From Sulfuricurvum sp. (GTDB lineage Bacteria > Campylobacterota > Campylobacteria > Campylobacterales > Sulfurimonadaceae): 6,523 nucleotides of DNA. Location: assembly GCA_022729835.1 (NCBI GenBank), contig DZBC01000119.1:1-6523 (forward strand), written 5' to 3'. This document shows positions 1-6,351 of this stretch, piece after piece. The first letter of the stretch is position 1. Every line of letters starts with the position of its first letter. A program made the translations under genes and the position numbers. The notes below the pieces were generated by a model. That model searched no databases, was not told where the DNA came from, and saw nothing but the letters and a program-made list of their open reading frames with translations.

Positions 1-567
1 GCGGCGGGCGAGCGGGGCTCCAAGCGACGCATTCTCAACTATGCCCTTGTGTATGAGCCACATCCCGACAACATCACTCCGGCTGTGATGGGAGGATTTA
101 ATGTCTCAATGCTCGAGAAGAGTAAAGTCTTCTCTGAGAGTAAAAATTTGCCCGACTATCTCAAGGCAGTGGTCGTTATTCCTGATAAGCCAATTTCGAC
201 CGCCAAGTCACGCACTGCGCTGCCGCGCTCTTATTCCAAAGAGAATGCGATTTTCAATCTATCGCATACGGCGCTCACTGTTGCTGCATTTTACAGTGAA
301 AACTGGGAGCTTTTACGCCTTTCGACACAGGATCGCTTTCACCAAAAGTTGCGAATGAAGATGCTGCCGGAGCTCTTCAATGTTCAAAAAGTTGCTTATG
401 AGCACGGTGCTTTGATGAGTACACTCTCTGGTAGCGGTTCGACTTTTTTCAACATGACCTACGATCACGATGCCGAAAACCTCAAAGAGCAACTTGTCAG
501 CGCCTTTCCTGAATTCGTCGTTAAGGTACTAAATTTCGATAATGGCGGCCTTGTTGTTGAGAAATAG
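1..567 (+). CDS. thrB: Homoserine kinase ThrB, 5'-truncated by the window edge
   Basis: This is a GHMP-family kinase that phosphorylates L-homoserine with ATP to O-phosphohomoserine, the step before threonine synthase, in the cytoplasm. The frame is open from base 1, so the gene begins upstream. 188 residues are visible; homoserine kinases are usually about 290-310 residues, so roughly the first 110, including the N-terminal ATP-binding glycine-rich loop, lie outside the window. Visible residues 19-33 (EPHPDNITPAVMGGF) match the ThrB HPDN...P...GG segment, and 143-148 (SGSGST) is the C-terminal GHMP glycine motif. The GTG at 49 is an internal valine codon, not a start. The stop is TAG at 565-567, followed by 42 nt before ylxR. 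thrB immediately upstream of ylxR-infB is typical of Campylobacterota. The family call is firm; the substrate rests on motif match and gene context. Confidence 0.93.
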   Translation, partial: AAGERGSKRRILNYALVYEPHPDNITPAVMGGFNVSMLEKSKVFSESKNLPDYLKAVVVIPDKPISTAKSRTALPRSYSKENAIFNLSHTALTVAAFYSENWELLRLSTQDRFHQKLRMKMLPELFNVQKVAYEHGALMSTLSGSGSTFFNMTYDHDAENLKEQLVSAFPEFVVKVLNFDNGGLVVEK

Positions 568-609
568 GGTGGGTGCCTTCGCCCTAAATTCAAGAAAGTT
601 TAGGCTATA

Positions 610-864
610 ATGGCACGAAAATTTCATAAGCCGCAGCGCATGTGTGTCGTCTGTCGTCAGCGGTCTGCACAAGAGAGCCTGTTGCGCCTACAGTGTCACG
701 AGAGGCTCCTCACCCCTTACCAAAATCAAGGGCGAAGTTTTTATCTCTGCTTTACATGTATAGACACAAAGAGCTGTGCCAAAGTGTTGGCGAAGCAGTG
801 TAAAAGCGGAGAGATCGAGGCGCTTATGAAGCAATTAAAGGAGTTCACCGTTGATGTCAGATAA
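610..864 (+). CDS. ylxR: YlxR family (DUF448) small nucleic-acid-binding protein
   Basis: This 84-residue basic protein belongs to the YlxR/DUF448 family, which sits almost universally next to infB and is regarded as an RNA- or DNA-binding protein; its exact role here is unknown. The N-terminus carries the family signature PQRMCVVCRQR (residues 8-18). A second cysteine pair in LCFTC (46-50) follows the GRSFYLC segment typical of the fold. C12, C15, C47 and C50 could form a metal site, which is an inference. The ATG at 610 puts the signature in the usual place, right after a short basic leader. The upstream Shine-Dalgarno is weak (AAGAAAG at 592-598). The gene overlaps infB by 11 nt, so the two are probably translationally coupled. 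A copy of the TTACATGTA word lies in codons 48-51. Confidence 0.93.
   Translation: MARKFHKPQRMCVVCRQRSAQESLLRLQCHERLLTPYQNQGRSFYLCFTCIDTKSCAKVLAKQCKSGEIEALMKQLKEFTVDVR
752..760 (+). repeat. TTACATGTA word in ylxR
   Basis: Nine of the ten bases of the palindrome TTACATGTAA, preceded by a pyrimidine-rich stretch. Read as TTT-ACA-TGT-ATA (F-T-C-I), using the ACA-TGT frame. Confidence 0.6.
837..843 (+). promoter_or_regulatory. Shine-Dalgarno for infB
   Basis: AAAGGAG lies inside the end of ylxR, 10 nt before the ATG at 854 and 7 nt before an in-frame TTG at 851. Spacing allows either start. ATG is preferred because it is the stronger codon and gives the usual IF2 N-terminus MSDKVRVHEIAKELG. Confidence 0.7.
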
Positions 865-3418
865 AGTTAGGGTCCATGAGATAGCTAAAGAGCTTGGAAT
901 CTCTTCCAAGGAGGTCGTGGACAAAGCAGTTCTGATCGGAGTTTCGGCAAAGACCGCTTCAAGCACGGTATCGATGGAAGAGGCTGAGCGGATCATGAAC
1001 TACATCATGAACGGCGCAGTAGAGTCGGCTTCAAGCAAGCAAGGCGTTAGAAAAGTCGTCACAGAAGAGCATATCGTCGAGAAATCCAAACCCACCATCT
1101 CTATACCGCAGGAGCAACCTGTCGTACTCACCACCCCCGAACCATTAGCGGCATCGATTTCGTCGATACCATCCCTTGTAGAAGAGATCGTGGAAGAGGA
1201 GGTTGCCGTACGTAAATCGGGCCTCAAAATCGTCAAGAAGAAGCGCCCCAAAGAAGAAGAGATCGCTGCCCAAAACCGAATCATCGAGCAAGAGAACAAA
1301 AAGCTCTCCAACTACGGCAAGCTGAGCGCTGAAGCCTTGCGCGAGATCGAAGAGAAAAAAGCACGCAAAAAAGCTCAGGCCTCTGCACCGGTGCAGAAAA
1401 AAGATCAGGGCATGGCGCTTGATATTTTCGGAGGCAGTTTGGCTGAAGTCTCCATGGACTATGAGGAAAACGAAGTCGTATTGATGGACTTGAGTGAAAT
1501 GGACCGCAAAATTCAAGAAGAAGAGCCTGTCAAGCCAAAAGAGAAAAAGCCTATCGGCAGAAACTCCGGTAAAAAAACAGGTGGGGCTAAAAAGAGCCAG
1601 CAGGTCTCTCGCGGCAAGCGCCTCAAATATGCCAAAAATCGTCCTACTGATGAAGTGGTGACGCACGTAGAGATTCCCGAAGATATCCGGGTTTATGAGT
1701 TCGCAGAGAAGATGAATAAGCCGCTGGGTGAAGTGATCAAGGTGCTCTTTAATTTGGGCATGATGGTCACCAAAAACGACTTTTTGGGCAAAGACGAGAT
1801 CGAGATTTTGGCAGAAGAATTTCAAGTTGAAGTTACCACCATCGATCCGAAAGACGCATTCAATTATGAAGAGAGTTACGAAGAAGATGCGCTTCTGGAT
1901 GAACATCTTGAAGAGCGCCCACCGATCATCACGATTATGGGACACGTTGACCACGGCAAAACCTCTTTGCTTGATGCCATCCGTAACGCCAAGGTTGCAT
2001 CTGGTGAAGCTGGCGGTATCACCCAGCATATTGGCGCATACACGATTGAGCAGCACGGCAAGAAGATTACCTTTATCGATACTCCGGGACACGCGGCGTT
2101 TACCCACATGCGGGCACGCGGCGCACAGGTGACCGATATCATTGTTATCGTTGTTGCGGCGGACGACGGCGTGAAGCCTCAAACGCTTGAAGCGGTACGT
2201 TTGGCCAAAGAGGAGAAAGCTTCGGTGATTGTTGCCATCAATAAGATGGACAAAGAGTCAGCCAACCCCGACATGGTCAAAGGCCAAATGGCCGAGCACG
2301 GCATCAGCCCGGTAGATTGGGGCGGGGACGTAGAATTTATCCCCATCTCTGCTAAGACAGGCATGGGGCTAGATGCTCTGCTGGAAAACATCTTGATCCA
2401 AGCGGAATTACTGGAGCTTCGTGCCAACCCCAACGCTGCCGCAAAAGCGGTCGTTGTGGAGAGCACGCTCGAGAAAGGGCGTGGACCGGTGGCTACAGTT
2501 ATCGTGCAAAACGGTACCCTTCGCGTCGGCGACAACGTGGTGTGCGGCTCGGCTTATGGCCGCGTACGCGCCCTTGTTGACAACCTCAAGCGTCAGATCG
2601 ATCATATTGGTCCTAGTGAAGCGGCTGTGGTGGTGGGACTCAATGAGGTACCGGGTTCGGGTGAGACCCTAATCGCCGTCGAGAGTGACAAAGAGGCGCG
2701 TGAATATGCCCAAAAACGCTACGAGTACGAGCGCCTCAAAGAGCTGTCGCATTCGACCAAAACTACCATTGACGAGCTGGGTGCCCTTATTGCTGAGGGT
2801 AATCTTAAGGCGCTTAAAGTGGTGCTTAAAACCGATGTTCACGGTTCGCTTGAAGCGATCCGCGCATCACTCTCGACATTGCGTAATGACGAGGTCAAGG
2901 TGGAGATTATCTCCTCAGGCGTGGGCGGTATTACCGAAAACGACGTTCAGTTGGTTAACAACTCTGAAAACTGTGTCCTTTTGGGCTTCAATGTCCGTCC
3001 GACTGGCACCGTCAAAGCGCTGGCCAAACAGACCGGCGTCGAGATTCGTACCTATACGATCATCTATCAGCTTATTGACGATGTTACCGCGATGCTCACC
3101 GGTATGATGGCACCCAAATACACCGAGCAGCACAGCGGTCAAGCCGACGTACGCGAAGTCTTCAAAATTCCTAAAGGGGTGGTCGCCGGATCGGTGGTCG
3201 TGGACGGAAAACTGGTACGCGGCGGTCTGGTGCGCGTCATCCGTAGCGGCGTGGTGGTGCATGAAGGTCGTCTGGATTCACTCAAACGCTTCAAAGACGA
3301 TGTTAAAGAGGTCGCCAACGGCTATGAGTGCGGCGTTGTCATCAACGGGTACGAAGACGTACGCCCCGGCGACGTCATCGAAACCTTCGTCAAAGTCGAG
3401 CAAAAAGTCTCCCTGTGA
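854..3418 (+). CDS. infB: Translation initiation factor IF-2
   Basis: This cytoplasmic GTPase places initiator fMet-tRNA on the 30S subunit and promotes 50S joining. From the ATG at 854 it is 854 residues, normal for the long bacterial form. Order: IF2_N domain (about 1-50, VHEIAKELGISSKEVVDKA); a Lys/Glu-rich low-complexity linker (about 55-275); a second IF2_N-like domain (about 280-330, containing VYEFAEKMNKPLGEVIKVLF); then the G domain with G1 GHVDHGKT (363-370), G2 GGITQHIGAY (387-396), G3 DTPGH (409-413), G4 NKMD (463-466) and G5 SAKTG (499-503). The beta-barrel and tRNA-binding C-terminal domains follow, ending in DVIETFVKVEQKVSL. All nucleotide-binding motifs are intact. An alternative start is the TTG one codon upstream at 851. 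The stop TGA overlaps the rbfA start GTG. Confidence 0.98.
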   Translation: MSDKVRVHEIAKELGISSKEVVDKAVLIGVSAKTASSTVSMEEAERIMNYIMNGAVESASSKQGVRKVVTEEHIVEKSKPTISIPQEQPVVLTTPEPLAASISSIPSLVEEIVEEEVAVRKSGLKIVKKKRPKEEEIAAQNRIIEQENKKLSNYGKLSAEALREIEEKKARKKAQASAPVQKKDQGMALDIFGGSLAEVSMDYEENEVVLMDLSEMDRKIQEEEPVKPKEKKPIGRNSGKKTGGAKKSQQVSRGKRLKYAKNRPTDEVVTHVEIPEDIRVYEFAEKMNKPLGEVIKVLFNLGMMVTKNDFLGKDEIEILAEEFQVEVTTIDPKDAFNYEESYEEDALLDEHLEERPPIITIMGHVDHGKTSLLDAIRNAKVASGEAGGITQHIGAYTIEQHGKKITFIDTPGHAAFTHMRARGAQVTDIIVIVVAADDGVKPQTLEAVRLAKEEKASVIVAINKMDKESANPDMVKGQMAEHGISPVDWGGDVEFIPISAKTGMGLDALLENILIQAELLELRANPNAAAKAVVVESTLEKGRGPVATVIVQNGTLRVGDNVVCGSAYGRVRALVDNLKRQIDHIGPSEAAVVVGLNEVPGSGETLIAVESDKEAREYAQKRYEYERLKELSHSTKTTIDELGALIAEGNLKALKVVLKTDVHGSLEAIRASLSTLRNDEVKVEIISSGVGGITENDVQLVNNSENCVLLGFNVRPTGTVKALAKQTGVEIRTYTIIYQLIDDVTAMLTGMMAPKYTEQHSGQADVREVFKIPKGVVAGSVVVDGKLVRGGLVRVIRSGVVVHEGRLDSLKRFKDDVKEVANGYECGVVINGYEDVRPGDVIETFVKVEQKVSL

Positions 3419-3783
3419 CCCCTGAGCAGATCAAAGTCAAGCGCACCGAGTCGCTGCTTAAAGAGCTGATCCCAGAAGCGATCAGCACCCTCTCTGATGT
3501 GCGTTTACACGCGCTGGATGTGACCGATGTGACCTGTTCACGCGGCCGCAGCGATGCCAAGGTTTACCTTGATCCCCACTTCTACACCAGTGAAGAGCGC
3601 AGCTTTTTTTTGAAACAGCTTGCAAAGGCGCGGCCGGTGATTGAAGAGCATTGTTTGCAGGAGCAAGGGTGGTTTCGCTGTCCGAAGCTCTCTTTTGAGT
3701 TTGATGATCAGATGGAAAAAAGCCAAAAAATCGAGTCGCTATTCGCGCAAATCGCCAAAGAACGCCCCAAAGAGGAGGAGTGA
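3415..3783 (+). CDS. rbfA: Ribosome-binding factor A (30S maturation)
   Basis: RbfA is a small KH-fold protein that binds the immature 30S subunit and assists late 16S rRNA 5'-end processing. The predicted 122-residue product fits the family. It shows an N-terminal helix with KVKRTESLLKELIPEAI, the central segment SDAKVYLDP, and the C-terminal PKLSFEFDDQMEKSQKIESL, which corresponds to the conserved P-x-L-x-F-x-x-D...K/R-I block. The start is taken as GTG at 3415, which overlaps the infB stop in a GTGA arrangement. The frame remains open upstream inside infB, but those residues (to 3328) are an arginine-rich shadow of infB and look unlike RbfA. No strong Shine-Dalgarno precedes the GTG, so coupling to infB translation is likely. 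A run of eight T lies at 3604-3611 (S-F-F-L). Confidence 0.93.
   Translation: MTPEQIKVKRTESLLKELIPEAISTLSDVRLHALDVTDVTCSRGRSDAKVYLDPHFYTSEERSFFLKQLAKARPVIEEHCLQEQGWFRCPKLSFEFDDQMEKSQKIESLFAQIAKERPKEEE
3771..3780 (+). promoter_or_regulatory. Shine-Dalgarno for rimP
   Basis: AGAGGAGGAG at the end of rbfA is the strongest ribosome binding site in the window. GAGG at 3772-3775 sits 7 nt before the ATG at 3783. The in-frame GTG at 3780 touches this site and is too close to be the start, so ATG 3783 is chosen. Confidence 0.75.
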
Positions 3784-4214
3784 TGTCACTCGAACACGAT
3801 ATTGAAACCATGTTGAAGTCTTTGGATTTGGCGCTTTATGATACGTCGATTCACAGCGAATTTGGCGAAACCATCTACCGTATCAGTGTCACGGCGTCTG
3901 GTGGTGTAGGTATGGACAAGGTGGTCGAAGCGACCAAGCTGATCTCTCCGCTACTGGATGTGACGCCGCCGCTCTCGGGCGAGTACCGTTTGGAGGTAAG
4001 CTCTCCGGGGATCGAGCGCAAGCTCGTGACACTGGATCATTTCGCCAAATCACTCGGCGAAAAAGTTCAGATCACCCTTAAAGACAAGAGTAAGCTTCAA
4101 GGCGTACTGCGCGGAGTCGAAGGTGAGCACATTTTGATCGACGATGAGGCCGCCGGAGCGCTACAGATCGATTTTGGGCAGATCAACAAGGCCAAGACCT
4201 ATTTCGAGTGGTAA
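3783..4214 (+). CDS. rimP: Ribosome maturation factor RimP
   Basis: RimP is a cytoplasmic assembly factor for the 30S subunit. The 143-residue product has the two-domain RimP layout. The N-terminal alpha/beta domain ends in the family hallmark YRLEVSSPGIERKL (about residues 68-81). The C-terminal SH3-like barrel (about 85-143) contains GEKVQITLKDKSKLQGVLRG, and the protein ends with INKAKTYFEW. The ATG overlaps the rbfA TGA by one base (TGATG), and the last 7 nt overlap the chosen ribD start. Its placement after infB-rbfA fits the conserved ribosome-biogenesis cluster, although many other bacteria place rimP upstream of nusA-infB instead. Confidence 0.95.
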   Translation: MSLEHDIETMLKSLDLALYDTSIHSEFGETIYRISVTASGGVGMDKVVEATKLISPLLDVTPPLSGEYRLEVSSPGIERKLVTLDHFAKSLGEKVQITLKDKSKLQGVLRGVEGEHILIDDEAAGALQIDFGQINKAKTYFEW

Positions 4215-5206
4215 ACGCAGACACCCTCTGGATGAACCTAGCCATTGAAGCGGCGTGGAAGTATCAGGGCGCAACCCTACCCAATCCGGCGGTAGGCTCT
4301 GCGGTGGTCAGTGGCTCTGGTGTTTTGCTGGGTCTTGGGGCGCACCGCAAAGCCGGAGGGCCGCACGCGGAAGTGTTCGCTTTGCGTGACGCCTGCGTAG
4401 CACTCGGTGGTGATGCAGCGCTTCTTACATGTAACGATGCGCATGCGCTCCACACCTTGCTGCCCATCCACGCCGCACTTTTTGCACATACCACACTTTA
4501 TGTCACTTTGGAACCTTGCGCTCATGATGGGCGTACGCCTGCGTGTATTGATTTGATCAAAGCATTGAAGATTCCGCGCGTTGTGATCGCGCACGCGGAT
4601 ACACATCCCCTCGCACGTGGCGGAGCCGACGCTTTGCGTGCTTGCGGTATTGAGGTGCTTGAGGGCGTGTGCGAAGCGCAGGCGCATACCTTGTTGCTTC
4701 CTTTTTTACATGTAAGCCAAAAGCCGCTACGCCTTTTTAAGTGGGCGCAGCGGCTTGATGGCACGATTGACGGCGGTATTGTTAGTTGTGAAGCGTCACG
4801 CCGCTATGTGCATGAGTTGCGTAATGCCTGCGATCTGCTCGTCATCGGCGGCAACACGGTACGCACTGACCGCCCCACGCTTGATGCACGTCTGGTGGGT
4901 GGACGCGCACCCGATGTGCTGATCTATTCACGTTCCAAGGATTTTGACCCAAGCACTGCGCTTTTTGGCGTGGGAGGGCGCGAGGTCTTTATCGAGCCGA
5001 CACTGGAGCGGCTGGAGCGCTACCGCTTTGTACTGATCGAAGGGGGTGCGGGGATGTTCGCGGCGTGTGCGGCCGATTTTGATCTGGCTTTTATTGCCCC
5101 GCAAAACGGCGGTGGTACAATGTCGCTTCATGCAAACGCACGTTTTAATCTCTTACATGTAGGCCGCAGCGATGTGGACGCGGTACTCTGGATGCAAAGG
5201 CTCTAA
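4208..5206 (+). CDS. ribD: Bifunctional riboflavin biosynthesis protein RibD (deaminase/reductase)
   Basis: RibD deaminates the pyrimidine product of GTP cyclohydrolase II and then reduces the ribosyl side chain with NADPH, steps 2 and 3 of riboflavin synthesis. 332 residues is slightly short for the family. The N-terminal deaminase has H53-A-E55 and P103-C104-A-H-x-G-x-T-P-x-C113, giving zinc ligands H53, C104 and C113 and proton shuttle E55. The spacing between the two motifs is about 23 residues longer than in typical RibD. The reductase begins about residue 175 (KWAQRLDGTI at 178-187) and includes GGNTVRTDRPTLDAR and IEGGAGMF. The GTG start at 4208 overlaps rimP; an in-frame ATG at 4232 would give MNLAIEAAWKYQG and is a possible alternative, but neither has a clear Shine-Dalgarno. 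Codons 205-332 are duplicated downstream; this copy is intact. Confidence 0.95.
   Translation: MVNADTLWMNLAIEAAWKYQGATLPNPAVGSAVVSGSGVLLGLGAHRKAGGPHAEVFALRDACVALGGDAALLTCNDAHALHTLLPIHAALFAHTTLYVTLEPCAHDGRTPACIDLIKALKIPRVVIAHADTHPLARGGADALRACGIEVLEGVCEAQAHTLLLPFLHVSQKPLRLFKWAQRLDGTIDGGIVSCEASRRYVHELRNACDLLVIGGNTVRTDRPTLDARLVGGRAPDVLIYSRSKDFDPSTALFGVGGREVFIEPTLERLERYRFVLIEGGAGMFAACAADFDLAFIAPQNGGGTMSLHANARFNLLHVGRSDVDAVLWMQRL
4425..4434 (+). repeat. TTACATGTAA palindrome in ribD, deaminase insert
   Basis: Perfect 10-base palindrome, preceded by CTTC. It is read as CTT-ACA-TGT-AAC (L-T-C-N) and lies in the extra segment between the HAE and PC motifs of RibD. Confidence 0.65.
4706..4715 (+). repeat. 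TTACATGTAA palindrome in ribD, interdomain region
   Basis: Perfect palindrome after a run of T, followed by GC. It is read in a different frame from the 4425 copy, as TTA-CAT-GTA-AGC (L-H-V-S), just before the reductase domain. Confidence 0.65.
5153..5161 (+). repeat. TTACATGTA word near the ribD 3' end
   Basis: Nine-base match preceded by ATCTC and followed by GGC, read as TTA-CAT-GTA-GGC (L-H-V-G). Confidence 0.6.
5196..5200 (+). promoter_or_regulatory. Duplicated ubiE Shine-Dalgarno (first copy)
   Basis: AAAGG lies 7 nt before the ATG at 5208, identical to the site in front of intact ubiE. It means the chimeric frame at 5208 carries a complete translation start. Confidence 0.6.
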
Positions 5207-5585
5207 AATGGAAAAACAAGAAAAAATTTCTCGATGTTTGACGCCATCGCCGCGTAATGCCTGCGATCTGCTCGTCATCGGCGGCAACACGGTACGCACT
5301 GACCGCCCCACGCTTGATGCACGTCTGGTGGGTGGACGCGCACCCGATGTGCTGATCTATTCACGTTCCAAGGATTTTGACCCAAGCACTGCGCTTTTTG
5401 GCGTGGGAGGGCGCGAGGTCTTTATCGAGCCGACACTGGAGCGGCTGGAGCGCTACCGCTTTGTACTGATCGAAGGGGGTGCGGGGATGTTCGCGGCGTG
5501 TGCGGCCGATTTTGATCTGGCTTTTATTGCCCCGCAAAACGGCGGTGGTACAATGTCGCTTCATGCAAACGCACGTTTTAATCTC

Positions 5586-5594
5586 TTACATGTA
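5586..5594 (+). repeat. TTACATGTA word, duplicate of the 5153 copy
   Basis: Not an independent occurrence: it was carried along by the 434-bp tandem duplication. Confidence 0.6.
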
Positions 5595-5628
5595 GGCCGC
5601 AGCGATGTGGACGCGGTACTCTGGATGC

Positions 5629-5633
5629 AAAGG
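5629..5633 (+). promoter_or_regulatory. Shine-Dalgarno for intact ubiE
   Basis: AAAGG ends 7 nt before the ATG at 5641 and lies inside the last codons of the duplicated ribD fragment. It supports 5641 as the start rather than an in-frame ATG at 5605, whose extra residues are a shadow of ribD. Confidence 0.65.
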
Positions 5634-5640
5634 CTCTAAA

Positions 5641-6351
5641 ATGGAAAAACAAGAAAAAATTGTCTCGATGTTTGACGCCATCGCCCCGACCTATGATCGG
5701 GCGAACCGCGTGATGAGCATGGGCGTAGACCGCAGTTGGCGCAAAAAAGGGTGCGACAAAGCCTTTGCCTTTTATGGACAAGATACCATTGAACGTATCG
5801 CCGATGTGGCGTGCGGTACGGGCGATATGATGGGTTATTGGAGCGATAGGGCCAAAGTGAATGGGATCCTTATCGGCGAGATCGTGGGGATCGACCCTTC
5901 AGAAGGAATGGTAGGGGTAGGGCGCCGTAAGTTCCCGCACTTTGCCTACCATATCGCCAAAGCAACCGAGCTTCCGCTAGAGGGTCAAAGCTGCGATATC
6001 CTCTCCATCACCTACGGCATCCGCAACGTAGTCGAACGCGAAGCGGCGCTGCAGGAGTTTCACCGCGTGCTGAAGCGCGGCGGTATGGTGGTGATTTTAG
6101 AGTTTATGAAAAACGAACACCCTTCGCTTTTGGGGCGTGTGCGCGATTTTTATATGCAGCGTATTTTGCCGCGCATCGGCGGTTTTATCTCCAAAAACCG
6201 CGAAGCCTACGAGTATCTGCCAAACTCCATCGAGGGCTTTTTGACGGTTGGCAAGATGCAAGATGAGCTTAGAGCGGCGGGGTTTGAGATCCGTTTCACC
6301 CAGAGTTTTTCGATGGATATCTCCACGCTGATTATCGCCCAAAAGTTATGA
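5641..6351 (+). CDS. ubiE: Demethylmenaquinone methyltransferase (UbiE/MenG family)
   Basis: This SAM-dependent C-methyltransferase performs the last step of menaquinone synthesis, converting demethylmenaquinone to menaquinone at the membrane surface. In Campylobacterota the quinone is menaquinone, so the MenG role is expected rather than the ubiquinone one. The 236 residues show the full family pattern: MFDAIAPTYDRANRVMSMG at the N-terminus, SAM motif I VADVACGTGD (53-62), the acidic loop DPSEGM (85-90), SCDILSITYGIRNV and the motif RVLKRGGMVVILEF. The C-terminus has YLPNSIEGFLTVGKMQDELR and AGFEIRFTQSFSMDISTLIIAQ. The first 15 codons are also present in the upstream duplicate, but this copy is complete. 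It ends in an ATGA overlap with xseA. Confidence 0.96.
   Translation: MEKQEKIVSMFDAIAPTYDRANRVMSMGVDRSWRKKGCDKAFAFYGQDTIERIADVACGTGDMMGYWSDRAKVNGILIGEIVGIDPSEGMVGVGRRKFPHFAYHIAKATELPLEGQSCDILSITYGIRNVVEREAALQEFHRVLKRGGMVVILEFMKNEHPSLLGRVRDFYMQRILPRIGGFISKNREAYEYLPNSIEGFLTVGKMQDELRAAGFEIRFTQSFSMDISTLIIAQKL

Larger units (their letters stand above)
4819..5251 (+). repeat. Tandem duplication, first copy (433 bp)
   Basis: This segment spans the last 128 codons of ribD, its stop, the 1-nt gap, and the first part of ubiE. It matches 5252-5685: 4819-5228 equals 5252-5661 with no mismatch (410 bp), then one G (5662) is missing here, then 5229-5251 equals 5663-5685 (23 bp). The base before each copy differs (T at 4818, C at 5251), as does the base after (G at 5252, C at 5686), so the limits are exact. 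The unit ends share no obvious microhomology. Confidence 0.98.
5208..5639 (+). pseudogene. Chimeric open frame: ubiE start fused in frame to RibD C-terminal fragment
   Basis: This 143-residue frame was created by the tandem duplication. Residues 1-7 (MEKQEKI) equal the UbiE N-terminus. The missing G then shifts the frame, so residues 8-15 (SRCLTPSP) are out-of-frame ubiE sequence. Residues 16-143 are identical to RibD 205-332. It lacks the whole deaminase domain and the first strand and helix of the reductase (KWAQRLDGTI), so an active or stable enzyme is unlikely. It has the ubiE ribosome binding site and ATG, begins 1 nt after the ribD stop, and ends 1 nt before the ubiE ATG, so it may still be translated. 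A longer reading from 5172 would need a start inside ribD and is not preferred. It is best treated as a duplication remnant; a new small protein cannot be excluded, and an assembly error would remove it. Confidence 0.85.
5252..5685 (+). repeat. Tandem duplication, second copy (434 bp)
   Basis: This is the second, directly adjacent copy. It starts with the codons for R205-N206-A207-C208 of RibD and ends 45 bases into the intact ubiE. It keeps the G at 5662 that the first copy lacks, so it represents the ancestral unit. The novel join is at 5251/5252, where ubiE sequence runs into internal ribD sequence. Near-perfect identity means the event is recent or an assembly product. Confidence 0.98.

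Noticed and set aside
566..584. GGGT...GCCC short inverted repeat in the thrB-ylxR gap, considered as a terminator
   Set aside because: The stem is only about 4 bp with a wobble pair and no T-run follows, so it is too weak for a Rho-independent terminator.
606..611. TATAAT resembling a -10 promoter element just before and overlapping the ylxR start codon
   Set aside because: Transcription would begin about 617, inside ylxR, and there is no convincing -35 at the right distance. A chance match cannot be excluded.
1145..2182. Long 345-codon open frame on the minus strand within infB
   Set aside because: It is antisense to strongly conserved IF-2 sequence, is rich in Phe/Leu/His as expected from complemented Lys/Glu codons, and resembles no family.
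3328..3414. Upstream extension of the rbfA frame into infB
   Set aside because: The extra residues are arginine-rich and fully inside infB coding sequence; the RbfA-like part begins at the GTG at 3415.
3604..3611. Run of eight T in rbfA, considered as a slippage or phase-variation tract
   Set aside because: It encodes S-F-F-L in frame, the run is modest, and phase variation of a ribosome maturation factor is unlikely without variant reads.
5252..5685. Insertion sequence or other mobile element as the source of the repeat
   Set aside because: No transposase, terminal inverted repeats or target-site duplication. The repeated DNA is entirely host ribD/ubiE sequence.
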